Positions 1 to 7,960 of a stretch of DNA of 35,614 bases are shown in pieces. Location: assembly GCF_949298305.1 (NCBI RefSeq), contig NZ_CASFWU010000019.1:1-35614 (forward strand), in the 5' to 3' direction. Below the pieces are notes generated by a model. The model saw only the letters and a list, made by a program, of their open reading frames with translations, had not been told where the DNA came from and searched no databases. Position 1 is the first letter of the stretch; each line of letters starts with the position of its first letter. This DNA comes from an uncultured Bacteroides sp. GTDB taxonomy: Bacteria; Bacteroidota; Bacteroidia; Bacteroidales; Bacteroidaceae. The position numbers and the translations under genes are program-made.

Positions 1-1018
1 GCCTGCTGGTAGTTGTTGGTTACGGCCACGCTGTAAAACTCGGCCACGGCGTTGTCGCCTGCCAGGATGCACGAAGGATACTTCCAGGTAATGGCACTGC
101 CTGTCTCGACCTGCGTCCACGACAGCTTGCTGTTCACGCCCTTGCAAATGCCGCGCTTGGTGACGAAGTTGTACACGCCTCCCTTGCCTTCGGCATCGCC
201 CGGATACCAGTTCTGCACGGTGCTGTACTTCACCTCGGCACGGTCGTGTACCACAATCTCCACAATGGCGGCATGAAGCTGGTTCTCGTCGCGCATCGGA
301 GCCGTACAGCCTTCGAGGTAGGAAACGTAAGCGTCGTCATCGGCCACAATCAGTGTACGTTCAAACTGTCCTGTACCTTGCGCATTGATGCGGAAGTAGG
401 TGGACAACTCCATGGGGCAACGCACGCCTTTGGGAATGTAGACAAACGAACCGTCGGAGAAAACGGCTGAGTTGAGCGCGGCAAAGAAATTGTCGCGGTA
501 GGGAACAACAGAGCCTAAGTATTTCTGCACCAGGTCAGGATGCTCGCGGATGGCTTCGCTCATCGAGCAGAAGATGATGCCTTTCTCCATCAGTGTCTCC
601 TTAAAGGTGGTCTTCACTGAAACGGAGTCCATCACGGCATCCACGGCCATGCCACTCAACGCCATCTGTTCCTCCAGGGGAATGCCCAGCTTGTTGAAGG
701 TCTTAATCAGCTCGGGGTCTACTTCGTCCATGCTCTTGGGGCCTTCCTTCTTCTTGGTGGGGTCGGCATAGTAGGAGATGGACTGGTAGTCAATCTCGGG
801 AATGCGGAGGTGAGCCCATGTGGGCATCTCCAACGTCAGCCAGTGGCGGTAAGCCTTCAGGCGGAACTCCAGCATCCAGTCGGGCTCACCCTTCTTTTGG
901 GAGATAAGACGGATAACGTCTTCGTTCAAGCCCTTCTCGATGACATCGGTATGCACGTCGGTGGTGAAGCCTGCGTGAGTTCCTTGACGTATTTATTGGG
1001 TTCTTCTTGTTGTTGCAT
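1..1018 (-). CDS. sufB: SufB, Fe-S cluster assembly scaffold (3' end outside window; apparent 5' frameshift)
   Basis: SufB is the core of the cytosolic SufBC2D scaffold that builds Fe-S clusters and passes them to apoproteins. About 340 codons are visible. The translation contains SufB blocks such as GVRCPMELSTYFRINAQGTG, YLEGCTAPMRDENQLHAAIV and WTQVETGSAITWKYPSC, and it runs off the window at position 1, so roughly the last quarter is missing. The ATG at 1018 opens with MQQQEEPNKYVKELT, a typical Bacteroides SufB N-terminus. That frame then meets a stop, while the conserved continuation GFTTDVHTD is in the next frame from 971. In the conserved frame there is a stop at 993-995 and no ATG between it and GFTTDV. 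About six residues present in relatives are absent, which fits a 16-nt deletion. The rest of the frame is clean. This is either a true lesion or an assembly error. Confidence 0.9.
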
Positions 1019-1050
1019 GTCTTGTATATCTATTGTTTAACCTTGGTCTG

Positions 1051-1548
1051 TCAAATCCACTCTTCCACCACCTCCTTGGCCTTGGGAAAGAAGGCGCCGG
1101 CAAACTTCTCCATCGGATAGTACAACGTGGACTCCTGCTTTTTTGTTTTCTTCAGGAGGGTGTTGTCCGTATCCAGGTATTCCACCACGCAGATGAGCAG
1201 GCTTACCAGCAGCGCATACTTCAGCAGTCCCAGACACGCGCCCAGCAGGCGGTTGACCCATCCTAAGGAAACGGCTTCCATGGCCTTGGTCACCAAAGCG
1301 GCCACCAGCAGGAAACCCAGCGGAACGGCCAGCCAGATGACGAAGAAGGCAATGCCCTGGGCCACGGTGAGCGAGTCGGTCAGCGGCAGGAAGACCCGTT
1401 CGGCCACGGTGGCATAGAGAGCCTTGGCCGCCAGCAGGCCCACAACCAGCCCCAACAGGCCCGCCAGCTGCTTCAGGAAACCCTTCATGAAGCCCAGAAC
1501 GGCGCCCGCGCCCACAACGGCCAGTATGATGATGTCGATGGTTGTCAT
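1051..1548 (-). CDS. CvpA family membrane protein
   Basis: This is a protein of about 165 residues that starts MTTIDIIILAVVGAGAVLGF. It has about four hydrophobic segments, roughly at residues 3-23, 25-43, 65-88 and 100-120, and a charged C-terminal tail ending KAKEVVEEWI. This is the pattern of the CvpA family. The family is named after a colicin V production locus in E. coli, and its members are linked to envelope stress and purine-related phenotypes. The molecular role is unsettled. A start at 1569 (MNKRFGF) is possible, but I prefer 1548 because family members begin with the T-I-D-I-I-I-L membrane segment. The gene lies between infB and sufB on the same strand, 32 bp from sufB, and may be read through from the infB operon. 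Confidence 0.85.
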   Translation of the reverse strand: MTTIDIIILAVVGAGAVLGFMKGFLKQLAGLLGLVVGLLAAKALYATVAERVFLPLTDSLTVAQGIAFFVIWLAVPLGFLLVAALVTKAMEAVSLGWVNRLLGACLGLLKYALLVSLLICVVEYLDTDNTLLKKTKKQESTLYYPMEKFAGAFFPKAKEVVEEWI

Positions 1549-1576
1549 AAATCCAAATCTCTTGTTCAAAACAAAA

Positions 1577-1648
1577 AAGGCACGGACTACACACGCTGCA
1601 CGGCCTCTCTAACTGATAAACCCGTGAAATCCGTGTAATCCGTGCCTT
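1577..1648. repeat. palindromic intergenic element, GGCACGGATTACAC class
   Basis: The left arm AAGGCACGGACTACAC (1577-1592) and the right arm GTGTAATCCGTGCCTT (1633-1648) are inverted repeats matching at 15 of 16 positions. The stem continues inward imperfectly. The right side also holds a short direct repeat of ATCCGTG. The element sits between infB and the cvpA start, so it would form a large hairpin in any readthrough mRNA. A related palindrome lies at 22371-22440. It resembles the REP-like palindromes dispersed in Bacteroidetes genomes. Confidence 0.75.
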
Positions 1649-1674
1649 CTCTTACCGGACGATGGCCGACACTG

Positions 1675-4620
1675 CTACAAAGTCTGCTTTACTTCCACTT
1701 CTTCGTAAGTCTCGATGATGTCGCCCACCTTGATGTCGTTGCATCCTGTCAGGCTGATACCACACTCGAAGTTGGTGCCGACTTCCTTCACATCGTCCTT
1801 GAAACGCTTCAGGGCATTGATGTTGCCGGTGAAGATGACGATACCGTCGCGGATGAGGCGTGCACGGTCGCTGCGTTTCACCTTTCCGGTCTTCACCATG
1901 GCACCGGCCACCATACCCACCTTGCTGATGTTGAACACCTCGCGCACCTCGATGGTTGCGGTCACCTGCTCCTTCAGCGTCGGAGCCAGCATGCCTTCCA
2001 TAGCAGCCTTGACTTCCTCGATGGCGTCGTAGATGACGGAATACTTGCGAATGTCCACGCCTTCCTGTTCGGCCAGCTTGGCGGCAGAGCCCGAAGGACG
2101 TACCTGGAAGCCCACGATGATGGCATCGGAAGCGGCGGCCAAGGATACATCGGACTCGGAAATCTGTCCAACGCCCTTGTGAATGACGTTGACCTGAATC
2201 TGCTCGGTGGAAAGCTTGATGAGCGAGTCGCTCAAGGCTTCGACCGAACCGTCCACGTCGCCCTTGACGATGATGTTCAGCTCGTGGAAGTCGCCCAAAG
2301 CCAAGCGGCGTCCCACTTCGTCCAGTGTCAGCATCTTCTGCGTGCGCAGGCCCTGTTCGCGCTGCAACTGCTCGCGCTTGTTGGCTATTTCGCGTGCCTC
2401 CTGCTCGGTTTCAATCACGTGGAAGGTGTCGCCTGCGGCAGGTGCTCCGTTCAGGCCCAGAATCAATGCGGGCTCTGCGGGACCGGCCTGCGTCATGCGC
2501 TGGTTACGCTCGTTGAACATGGCTTTCACCTTACCATAGTTGGTACCGGCCAAGACGATGTCGCCCACCTTCAGCGTACCGTTGGAAACGAGTACCGTAG
2601 CCACATAGCCGCGGCCTTTGTCCAAAGACGACTCGATGATGGAGCCTGTGGCCTTACGGTTGGGGTTGGCCTTCAAGTCCAGCATTTCGGCTTCCAGCAG
2701 CACTTTCTCCATCAGTTCGGGCACTCCGATGCCTTTCTTGGCCGAGATGTCCTGCGACTGATACTTGCCGCCCCATTCCTCCACGAGGAAGTTCATGTTG
2801 GCCAGTTCCTCCTTAATCTTGTCGGGATTGGCAGCAGGCTTGTCTATCTTGTTGATGGCAAATACAATGGGAACTCCGGCGGCAGTGGCGTGGTTGATGG
2901 CTTCCTTGGTCTGGGGCATCACGTTGTCGTCGGCCGCCACGATGATGATGGCGATATCCGTCACCTTGGCACCACGCGCACGCATGGCGGTAAAGGCTTC
3001 GTGACCCGGCGTGTCGAGGAAGGTAATCTTGCGTCCGTCTTCGAGCGTCACGTTGTAGGCACCGATGTGCTGCGTGATGCCTCCCGCCTCGCCGGCAATT
3101 ACGTTGGCCTTGCGGATGTAGTCCAGCAACGATGTCTTACCGTGGTCTACGTGACCCATGACGGTAACAATCGGCGCACGGGGCTGGAGGTCTTCTTCGG
3201 CATCCTCCTCCTCTACAATGGCCTGTGCCACTTCGGCGCTGACATATTCTGTCTTGAAGCCGAACTCCTCGGCCACCAGGTTGATGGTCTCGGCGTCGAG
3301 GCGCTGGTTGATGGACACCATGATGCCCACGCTCATGCAGGTACCGATGACCTGCGTTACGGGCACGTCCATCATGCTGGCCAATTCGTTGGCCGTCACA
3401 AACTCCGTCAGCTTCAATACCTTGCTGTCCTCCATTTCCTGGTTTTCCAGTTCGTGCATGCGGTCGGCGGCCAGTTCGCGTTTCTCTTTGCGGTACTTGG
3501 CTCCCTTGTTCTTGCCCTTGGCGGTGAGGCGTGCCAGGGTTTCCTTCACCTGCTTGGCTACGTCTTCCTCGCTCACTTCCTGCTTGATGACGGGTTTCTT
3601 GAAGCGGTCTTTGTTCTTCTTTCCGCTGCCCTGGGGCTTGTCACCTCCGGGCTGCATTCCGCCCTTCTGCCCTCCGCCTTTCTGCTGGAAGTTGGCAGCG
3701 TTGTTGATGTCGACCTTCTCTTTGCTGATGCGGTTGCGTTTCTTCTTGCCTGCGCCGTCGGCATCCTTGGAGTCCAGTTTGCTGTCTTCGCGGCGTATCT
3801 CCTTCATGATGGCTTCCTTCATCTGCTTGCGCTGGTCCTGACGCTGTTTTTCCTTTTCCTCGCGCTCCTTGCGTTTTTCCTCTTTTGACTTTTTCCGAGG
3901 GCGTGTGGATTGGTTCAGGGCAGCCAGGTCGATTTGGCCGATGACGTTGATTTTGGATACGAACTCTGTGCGGCGTATTTTGAATACACCGTCTTCTTCC
4001 ATGTCGTCAGCGGGCTTGTCTTCTGTTCCGGCCACGGCGGGTCCGGCTTCTTCGACCGTCTCTTCGGGCTCTTCGGCCACTGCCGGTTCCGTGCGGGCCT
4101 CTTCGGGCTGTGGCTGAGGTTCCTCGGCTGCGGCCTCTGCGTGTGCGGGTGCTTCGGCTTCCCCTGCTGCGGGTTCCGGCGTTGCGGCTGCCGTTTCTTC
4201 GGGTTCAGCTTCGGGTTCGGCGGCGGGAGCCTGCGTCTTTTCTTCTGCGGCGGCAGGACGGCGGTTCAGCTTGTCCAGGTCAATCTTGCCCACAGGCTTG
4301 AACTTGGGGCGCACGTCTTCGGGGACTACCGTCTTGATTTCTTCCGTGCGGGGCTTTTCCTGGGTGTCCTGCTCGTATCCGTCGATGGCCACGGTTCCCT
4401 TGTTGCGGTCTTTGCTCCGGAGTTCCTGGCTGAAGCGGTCCGACTTTATCTTGAGGTCCTTGTCCGTACTGAATTCCTTCTTCAGCAGCTCAAACTGTTC
4501 GTCTGTAATCTTGGTGTTGGGGTTAGCCTCCACGGTGAACCCCTTCTTCTGCAGGAACTCAACGGCCGTCGTGATTCCTACATTCAAATCTCTCGTTACT
4601 TTATTTAACCTTATCGTCAT
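1675..4620 (-). CDS. infB: translation initiation factor IF-2
   Basis: IF-2 is the GTPase that delivers initiator fMet-tRNA to the 30S subunit and promotes 70S joining. The product has 981 residues. It has an N-terminal IF2-N-like segment (MTIRLNKVTRDLNVGITTAV), then a long low-complexity linker rich in Glu, Ala and Pro, then a Lys/Arg/Glu-rich helical stretch and a second IF2-N domain. The G domain begins near residue 487 with G1 GHVDHGKTS, followed by G3 DTPGHEAF, G4 NKID and G5 SAKKG. Domains II to IV end in VGDIIETYEEVEVKQTL. The large acidic N-terminal extension is usual for Bacteroides. The gene is last in rimP-nusA-infB and is separated from nusA by a 148-bp repeat-containing gap. Confidence 0.98.
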   Translation of the reverse strand: MTIRLNKVTRDLNVGITTAVEFLQKKGFTVEANPNTKITDEQFELLKKEFSTDKDLKIKSDRFSQELRSKDRNKGTVAIDGYEQDTQEKPRTEEIKTVVPEDVRPKFKPVGKIDLDKLNRRPAAAEEKTQAPAAEPEAEPEETAAATPEPAAGEAEAPAHAEAAAEEPQPQPEEARTEPAVAEEPEETVEEAGPAVAGTEDKPADDMEEDGVFKIRRTEFVSKINVIGQIDLAALNQSTRPRKKSKEEKRKEREEKEKQRQDQRKQMKEAIMKEIRREDSKLDSKDADGAGKKKRNRISKEKVDINNAANFQQKGGGQKGGMQPGGDKPQGSGKKNKDRFKKPVIKQEVSEEDVAKQVKETLARLTAKGKNKGAKYRKEKRELAADRMHELENQEMEDSKVLKLTEFVTANELASMMDVPVTQVIGTCMSVGIMVSINQRLDAETINLVAEEFGFKTEYVSAEVAQAIVEEEDAEEDLQPRAPIVTVMGHVDHGKTSLLDYIRKANVIAGEAGGITQHIGAYNVTLEDGRKITFLDTPGHEAFTAMRARGAKVTDIAIIIVAADDNVMPQTKEAINHATAAGVPIVFAINKIDKPAANPDKIKEELANMNFLVEEWGGKYQSQDISAKKGIGVPELMEKVLLEAEMLDLKANPNRKATGSIIESSLDKGRGYVATVLVSNGTLKVGDIVLAGTNYGKVKAMFNERNQRMTQAGPAEPALILGLNGAPAAGDTFHVIETEQEAREIANKREQLQREQGLRTQKMLTLDEVGRRLALGDFHELNIIVKGDVDGSVEALSDSLIKLSTEQIQVNVIHKGVGQISESDVSLAAASDAIIVGFQVRPSGSAAKLAEQEGVDIRKYSVIYDAIEEVKAAMEGMLAPTLKEQVTATIEVREVFNISKVGMVAGAMVKTGKVKRSDRARLIRDGIVIFTGNINALKRFKDDVKEVGTNFECGISLTGCNDIKVGDIIETYEEVEVKQTL

Positions 4621-4635
4621 ATTCTTTTATTAATT

Positions 4636-4754
4636 GAAAATGGAAAACAGAAAATTGAAAATCAGAAGCCAATTAAAAATGAACAAGCAAAAATCAACAG
4701 TCAAAGGACAACTTTCAATTTTCAACTTTCAACTTTCAATCTTCAACTTTCAAC
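4636..4754. repeat. heptad tandem repeat in an imperfect long inverted repeat
   Basis: Six tandem 7-mers close to TTTCAAC run from 4713 to 4754. The left side of the gap (about 4636-4670) carries the complementary theme (ATTGAAAAT, GAAAATTGAAAAT). The whole nusA-infB gap could therefore fold into a long, AT-rich imperfect hairpin in the mRNA. It contains no convincing intrinsic terminator or promoter. Confidence 0.7.
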
Positions 4755-4768
4755 TATGGTAGACTTTC

Positions 4769-6025
4769 TCAATCCTCAAACTCCTGCTTCAGGATGCGCA
4801 GCACTTCGTCTACGGTCTCCTCTTCCAGGTCTGTCTTCTCTATCAGCATTTCGCGGGGAGCGTTCAGCACGGCCTTGGCCGTGTCGATGCCCATGCCCTT
4901 GATGGCATCTATCACCCATCCGTCTATTTCGTCGCGGAATTCGTCCAGGTAGATGTCTTCGTTCTCGGCGCTTTCGTCCAGTTCGCGGAAGACGTCAATC
5001 GTGTATTCTGTCAGCATGCTGGCCAGTTTGATGTTCAGTCCTCCCTTGCCGATGGCCAGCGACACTTCTTCGGGCTTCAGGAATACTTCGGCCTTGCGTT
5101 CCTCCTCGTTCAGGCGGATGGACGAAATCTTGGCGGGGCTCAGGGCACGCTGGATGAAGAGCTGCGTGTTGGACGTATAGTTGATGACGTCGATGTTCTC
5201 GTTTCTCAGCTCGCGCACGATGCCGTGTATACGGCTTCCCTTCACGCCCACGCAGGCTCCTACGGGGTCGATGCGGTCGTCGTAGCTTTCCACGGCAATC
5301 TTGGCCCGTTCGCCGGGGATGCGGGCGATGCGCTTCACGGTTATCAGTCCGTCGTTGATTTCGGGCACTTCCATTTCCAGCAGGCGCTGCAGGAATACGG
5401 GCGACGTGCGGCTCAGGATAATCTTCGGGTTGTTGTTGCGGTTGTCCACGCGGGCCACCACGGCGCGTGCCGTCTCGCCCTTGCGGTAGAAGTCGCTGGG
5501 AATCTGCTCCGTCTTGGGCAGCAGCAGTTCGTTGCCCTCGTCGTCCAGCAGCAGCATTTCCTTCTTCCATATCTGGTACACCTCGGCATTGACGATGGTG
5601 CCCACCTTGTCAATGTACTTGTTGTAGATGCTGTCCTTCTCCAGTTCCAGAATCTTCGAGGCCAGTGTCTGGCGCAGGTTCAGGATGGCGCGGCGGCCGA
5701 ATTTGGCGAAGTTCACCTCGTCCGTCACTTCCTCGCCCACTTCGTACGAGGCGTCAATCTTGCGGGCCTCGCTCAGGGGAATCTGCAGGTTGGGGTTCTC
5801 CAGGTCTTCGTCGGCCACTACTTCGCGGTTGCGCCATATCTCGAAGTCGCCCTTGTCGGGGTTTACGATGACGTCGTAGTTCTCGTCCGTACCGAACATC
5901 TTGGCTATCACACTGCGGAACGACTCCTCCAGTACGCTCACCATCGTCGTCCGGTCTATATTCTTCAGTTCCTTGAACTCCGAAAAGGTATCTATCAGGC
6001 TCACTGTTTCTTCTTTCTTGGCCAT
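4769..6025 (-). CDS. nusA: transcription termination/antitermination factor NusA
   Basis: NusA binds RNA polymerase and nascent RNA and modulates pausing, termination and rRNA antitermination. The product has 418 residues. It has an N-terminal RNAP-binding domain (residues 1-130), an S1 domain (about 135-200, including the VVARVDNRNNNPKIILSRT stretch) and KH1/KH2 domains with the motifs DPVGACVGVKGSRI and LAIGKGGLNIKLAS. A short helical C-terminal segment ends EVLRILKQEFED. It lacks the two acidic repeats of the longer E. coli protein, which is normal outside the gammaproteobacteria. The start lies 6 bp after the rimP stop, so the two genes are translationally close. Confidence 0.98.
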   Translation of the reverse strand: MAKKEETVSLIDTFSEFKELKNIDRTTMVSVLEESFRSVIAKMFGTDENYDVIVNPDKGDFEIWRNREVVADEDLENPNLQIPLSEARKIDASYEVGEEVTDEVNFAKFGRRAILNLRQTLASKILELEKDSIYNKYIDKVGTIVNAEVYQIWKKEMLLLDDEGNELLLPKTEQIPSDFYRKGETARAVVARVDNRNNNPKIILSRTSPVFLQRLLEMEVPEINDGLITVKRIARIPGERAKIAVESYDDRIDPVGACVGVKGSRIHGIVRELRNENIDVINYTSNTQLFIQRALSPAKISSIRLNEEERKAEVFLKPEEVSLAIGKGGLNIKLASMLTEYTIDVFRELDESAENEDIYLDEFRDEIDGWVIDAIKGMGIDTAKAVLNAPREMLIEKTDLEEETVDEVLRILKQEFED

Positions 6026-6031
6026 AAAGTC

Positions 6032-6499
6032 TTATTTAAAGCTGATTAAGTATTTAGTATATTTCACGTCTCCGTATGCCAGTGTCAGGTCTTCGTCCAC
6101 CATCTTGGGGCGTTTGGCGCCTTCTTCCTTCACCTTGCGGCGGACGGTCAGCACGAACTGCTCCGGGTCGGCATCCTTCAGCACACCCTGCAGCCTGGCG
6201 CCGGCGGCGGTCATCACCTCCACCTCGCTGCCTATGTGGTTCAGGTACTGCTGCAACACCTTGAAGGGTTGTCCTATGCCTGCCGAGCCTACTTCCAGTT
6301 CGTAGTCCTCTTCCTCGCGGTTCAGTCTGGACTCGATGTAACGGCTCAGCTCCACGCAGTCTTCAATCCAGACTCCTTCCTTGTGGTCTATTTCCACTAC
6401 AATCCTGTTGTCGGGAGTCACGTTTACCTCTACCAGGAAATACTCTTTTCCTTCCAGCCACTCGCCGACAATCTCACAAACAGTTTTCTTTTCTATCAT
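6032..6499 (-). CDS. rimP: ribosome maturation factor RimP
   Basis: RimP assists late assembly of the 30S subunit. The product has 155 residues, the usual length. An N-terminal alpha/beta domain contains NRIVVEIDHKEGVWIEDCVELSRYIE and the conserved LEVGSAGIGQPFK, which corresponds to the EVSSPG motif of other RimPs. It is followed by a C-terminal Sm-like domain. The ATG at 6499 is chosen because longer in-frame versions run back through the promoter and leader hairpin. It is the first gene of rimP-nusA-infB. Confidence 0.95.
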   Translation of the reverse strand: MIEKKTVCEIVGEWLEGKEYFLVEVNVTPDNRIVVEIDHKEGVWIEDCVELSRYIESRLNREEEDYELEVGSAGIGQPFKVLQQYLNHIGSEVEVMTAAGARLQGVLKDADPEQFVLTVRRKVKEEGAKRPKMVDEDLTLAYGDVKYTKYLISFK

Positions 6500-6517
6500 A
6501 AATTCATCCTTATGAAC

Positions 6518-6543
6518 AAAAAAGAGGAGCTTGACTGCCCCTC
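6518..6543 (-). terminator. terminator-like hairpin in the rimP leader (possible attenuator)
   Basis: On the minus strand the leader reads GAGGGGC, loop AGTCAA, then GCTCCTC, a 7-bp stem with one G-U pair. It is followed directly by six T residues. The hairpin lies between the rimP promoter (6567-6597) and the rimP start codon at 6499. A terminator upstream of the first gene suggests attenuation of the rimP-nusA-infB transcript. In E. coli this operon is known to be subject to leader control and NusA feedback. Here that is inference. Confidence 0.6.
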
Positions 6544-6566
6544 CACACTTCATCCGATTTCGTCTG

Positions 6567-6597
6567 CAAAGATATAAATAAAATGTTCGAGTACAAA
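6567..6597 (-). promoter_or_regulatory. promoter of rimP-nusA-infB (Bacteroides type)
   Basis: On the minus strand TTTG (6594-6597) is followed by 19 nt and then TATCTTTG (6567-6574). This matches the Bacteroides primary sigma consensus of TTTG at -33 and TAnnTTTG at -7. Transcription would start about 60 nt upstream of the rimP ATG. Confidence 0.75.
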
Positions 6598-6734
6598 ATA
6601 TTATTGGTTTTATTTGAATATGCCCGCTAATTATAAAGGCCGCATGCGCCAACGGAATGCGCGGTGGGGAGGGCGCCACAACCGGGCGGCTGCGTTTTTC
6701 GACCCCTCATGGAATGAATACTGAAAAAATGGAT

Positions 6735-6742
6735 TACCTTTG
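6735..6742 (+). promoter_or_regulatory. -7 box (TACCTTTG) upstream of the 6773 gene
   Basis: TACCTTTG matches TAnnTTTG exactly and lies 30 bp before the ATG at 6773. No good -33 box is seen at the right distance. The TTG inside this box could be misread as a start codon for a longer product. Confidence 0.5.
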
Positions 6743-6772
6743 CGGAAAATTAATTCCAAACCTCCCACAGCC

Positions 6773-7171
6773 ATGACACACCGTCTGAACACCAACAAGC
6801 AATTCATGATAGGCAACGGCATCCTGGCCTTTGCGGTCATCTTCGTGGTCGTCATCTTCGTCTACATGAGCATGCGCCTGCAGCAGCAGAAGAAAGAAGA
6901 GCGCAACTTCCTGGAAAGCTATACCCTGACGCTGGAGCGGGGCTTTGCGGGCGACTCCATCTCGCTCTTCCTCAACGACAGCCTGCTGGTCTGCCGACGG
7001 ATGACGGACGAGCCCTTCAGCCTGGAGGTGGGCCGCTTTGCCGAACAGAGCGCGCTGATGATTGTGGACAATGCCACCGAGAAGCTCTCGCTCTTTGAGC
7101 TGAGCGGGAAGGGAGGCACCTACCGCTTCGAGAAGGAGGGGGAGGAGGTGAAGCTGCTCTCGCAGGAGTAG
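6773..7171 (+). CDS. small membrane-anchored hypothetical protein
   Basis: The product has 132 residues. A single strongly hydrophobic segment at about residues 13-32 (IGNGILAFAVIFVVVIFVYM) is followed by a charged region and a soluble domain with alternating strands (SLFLNDSLLVCRRM, SALMIVDNATEKLSLFELSG). This suggests a signal anchor with a small beta-rich domain outside the membrane. I do not recognise the family. The start at 6773 follows a TAnnTTTG box by 30 bp. The gene diverges from the rimP operon and faces array A downstream. Confidence 0.7.
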   Translation: MTHRLNTNKQFMIGNGILAFAVIFVVVIFVYMSMRLQQQKKEERNFLESYTLTLERGFAGDSISLFLNDSLLVCRRMTDEPFSLEVGRFAEQSALMIVDNATEKLSLFELSGKGGTYRFEKEGEEVKLLSQE

Positions 7172-7375
7172 GCTGTAGCGCCAGGGCCCGCCACCGCTGC
7201 CCGCCAGGCTCGCGGCACCCCGCACACCGCCCCGGTGCTGACATCTGCCGTGTAAGCCGTCCGGCGCAAATTCCTTGCAAAAAGTCAGATTACGGAGCTT
7301 TCCGCTGACACGGGCGTTCTGCGAAAAGTCCGGAACAGGAGCCTGAAACGCCTTCATCGGTGTTCCGGCGGAGCA

Positions 7376-7463
7376 CCGTGCTTGCATCGTCCGTCGGCCG
7401 TGCTTGCATCGTCCGTCGACCGTGCTTGCATGGTCCGTCGTCCGTGCTTGCGTGGTCTGCCGT
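7376..7463. repeat. 22-bp tandem array A (four units)
   Basis: Units at 7376, 7398, 7420 and 7442 are each 22 bp. The 18-nt core is CCGTGCTTGCATSGTCCG, followed by a 4-nt linker (TCGG, TCGA or TCGT). The fourth unit is degraded. CCGTGC-TT-GCATGG within the core is an imperfect dyad. The array lies between the convergent 6773 gene and the sialidase gene. Confidence 0.9.
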
Positions 7464-7876
7464 GTTGGCTCGTCCGGAACGCGCAGAATGCTTCTCCAGA
7501 TTGCCCGGAAGCCTTCTTCCGCCCTGTCCGGGAGGGCGGTTGGCCCCTCCGGATGGCTTGGGGGAGCCGCAACGCGGGCCTGTTCCGGCCCAGGAAACGG
7601 CTTTTTCTTCTCTTTCAAATGTAAGGATTTCGCTATCCCTCTGCCGTGCAGGCGGTTGCGGATTTCCGCTTCCGTTTTTTCGTTCGGGCCTGCCGGAGGG
7701 CCGGAATGGCGCATTCTCGCGCATCCGGAAAGTCAAAGTGTCAGAATGTAAGATGGGGGCGGGCGCCGTCTGGCCCTATAAGGGCGGCCCTGCCCGGGGC
7801 TCGTCGCGTGCCGGCGTTGCCCCTGCGCCAGTCCGTGCTCCTGCCGGCCCGCCGGGCGGCCTCCTGAAATGCAGGC

Positions 7877-7933
7877 CGGCGCAGGTCTCAGCCGGGGTCC
7901 GTATGGATTCCTGTCCGGCTGAGGCCTGCGCCG
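7877..7933 (-). terminator. large 19-bp hairpin after the sialidase gene
   Basis: CGGCGCAGGTCTCAGCCGG (7877-7895) and CCGGCTGAGGCCTGCGCCG (7915-7933) are complementary at 18 of 19 positions around a 19-nt loop. It lies 28 bp beyond the stop of the sialidase gene, at the end of the nan operon. There is no strong T-run, so it may be a 3'-stabilising or factor-dependent terminator structure, or a dispersed palindrome. Confidence 0.55.
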
Positions 7934-7960
7934 ACCGTTGCTCCCGCTCCGGGTGGCGTA

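Larger units (their letters stand above)
7172..7960. other. 789-bp gene-free region between convergent genes
   Basis: The region holds an 8-bp inverted repeat (7330-7337 and 7361-7368, CCGGAACA/TGTTCCGG), 22-bp array A (7376-7463), an isolated minus-strand TACATTTG box (7616-7623) with no -33 partner, and a 19-bp hairpin (7877-7933). Open frames on both strands cross the array, but their composition is unlike the neighbouring genes and I judge them non-coding. Confidence 0.6.

Noticed and set aside
1642..3888. A 748-codon open frame on the plus strand opposite infB
   Set aside because: It is antisense to an unmistakable IF-2. The His/Leu/Val-rich translation and lack of any domain are typical of GC-rich antisense frames.
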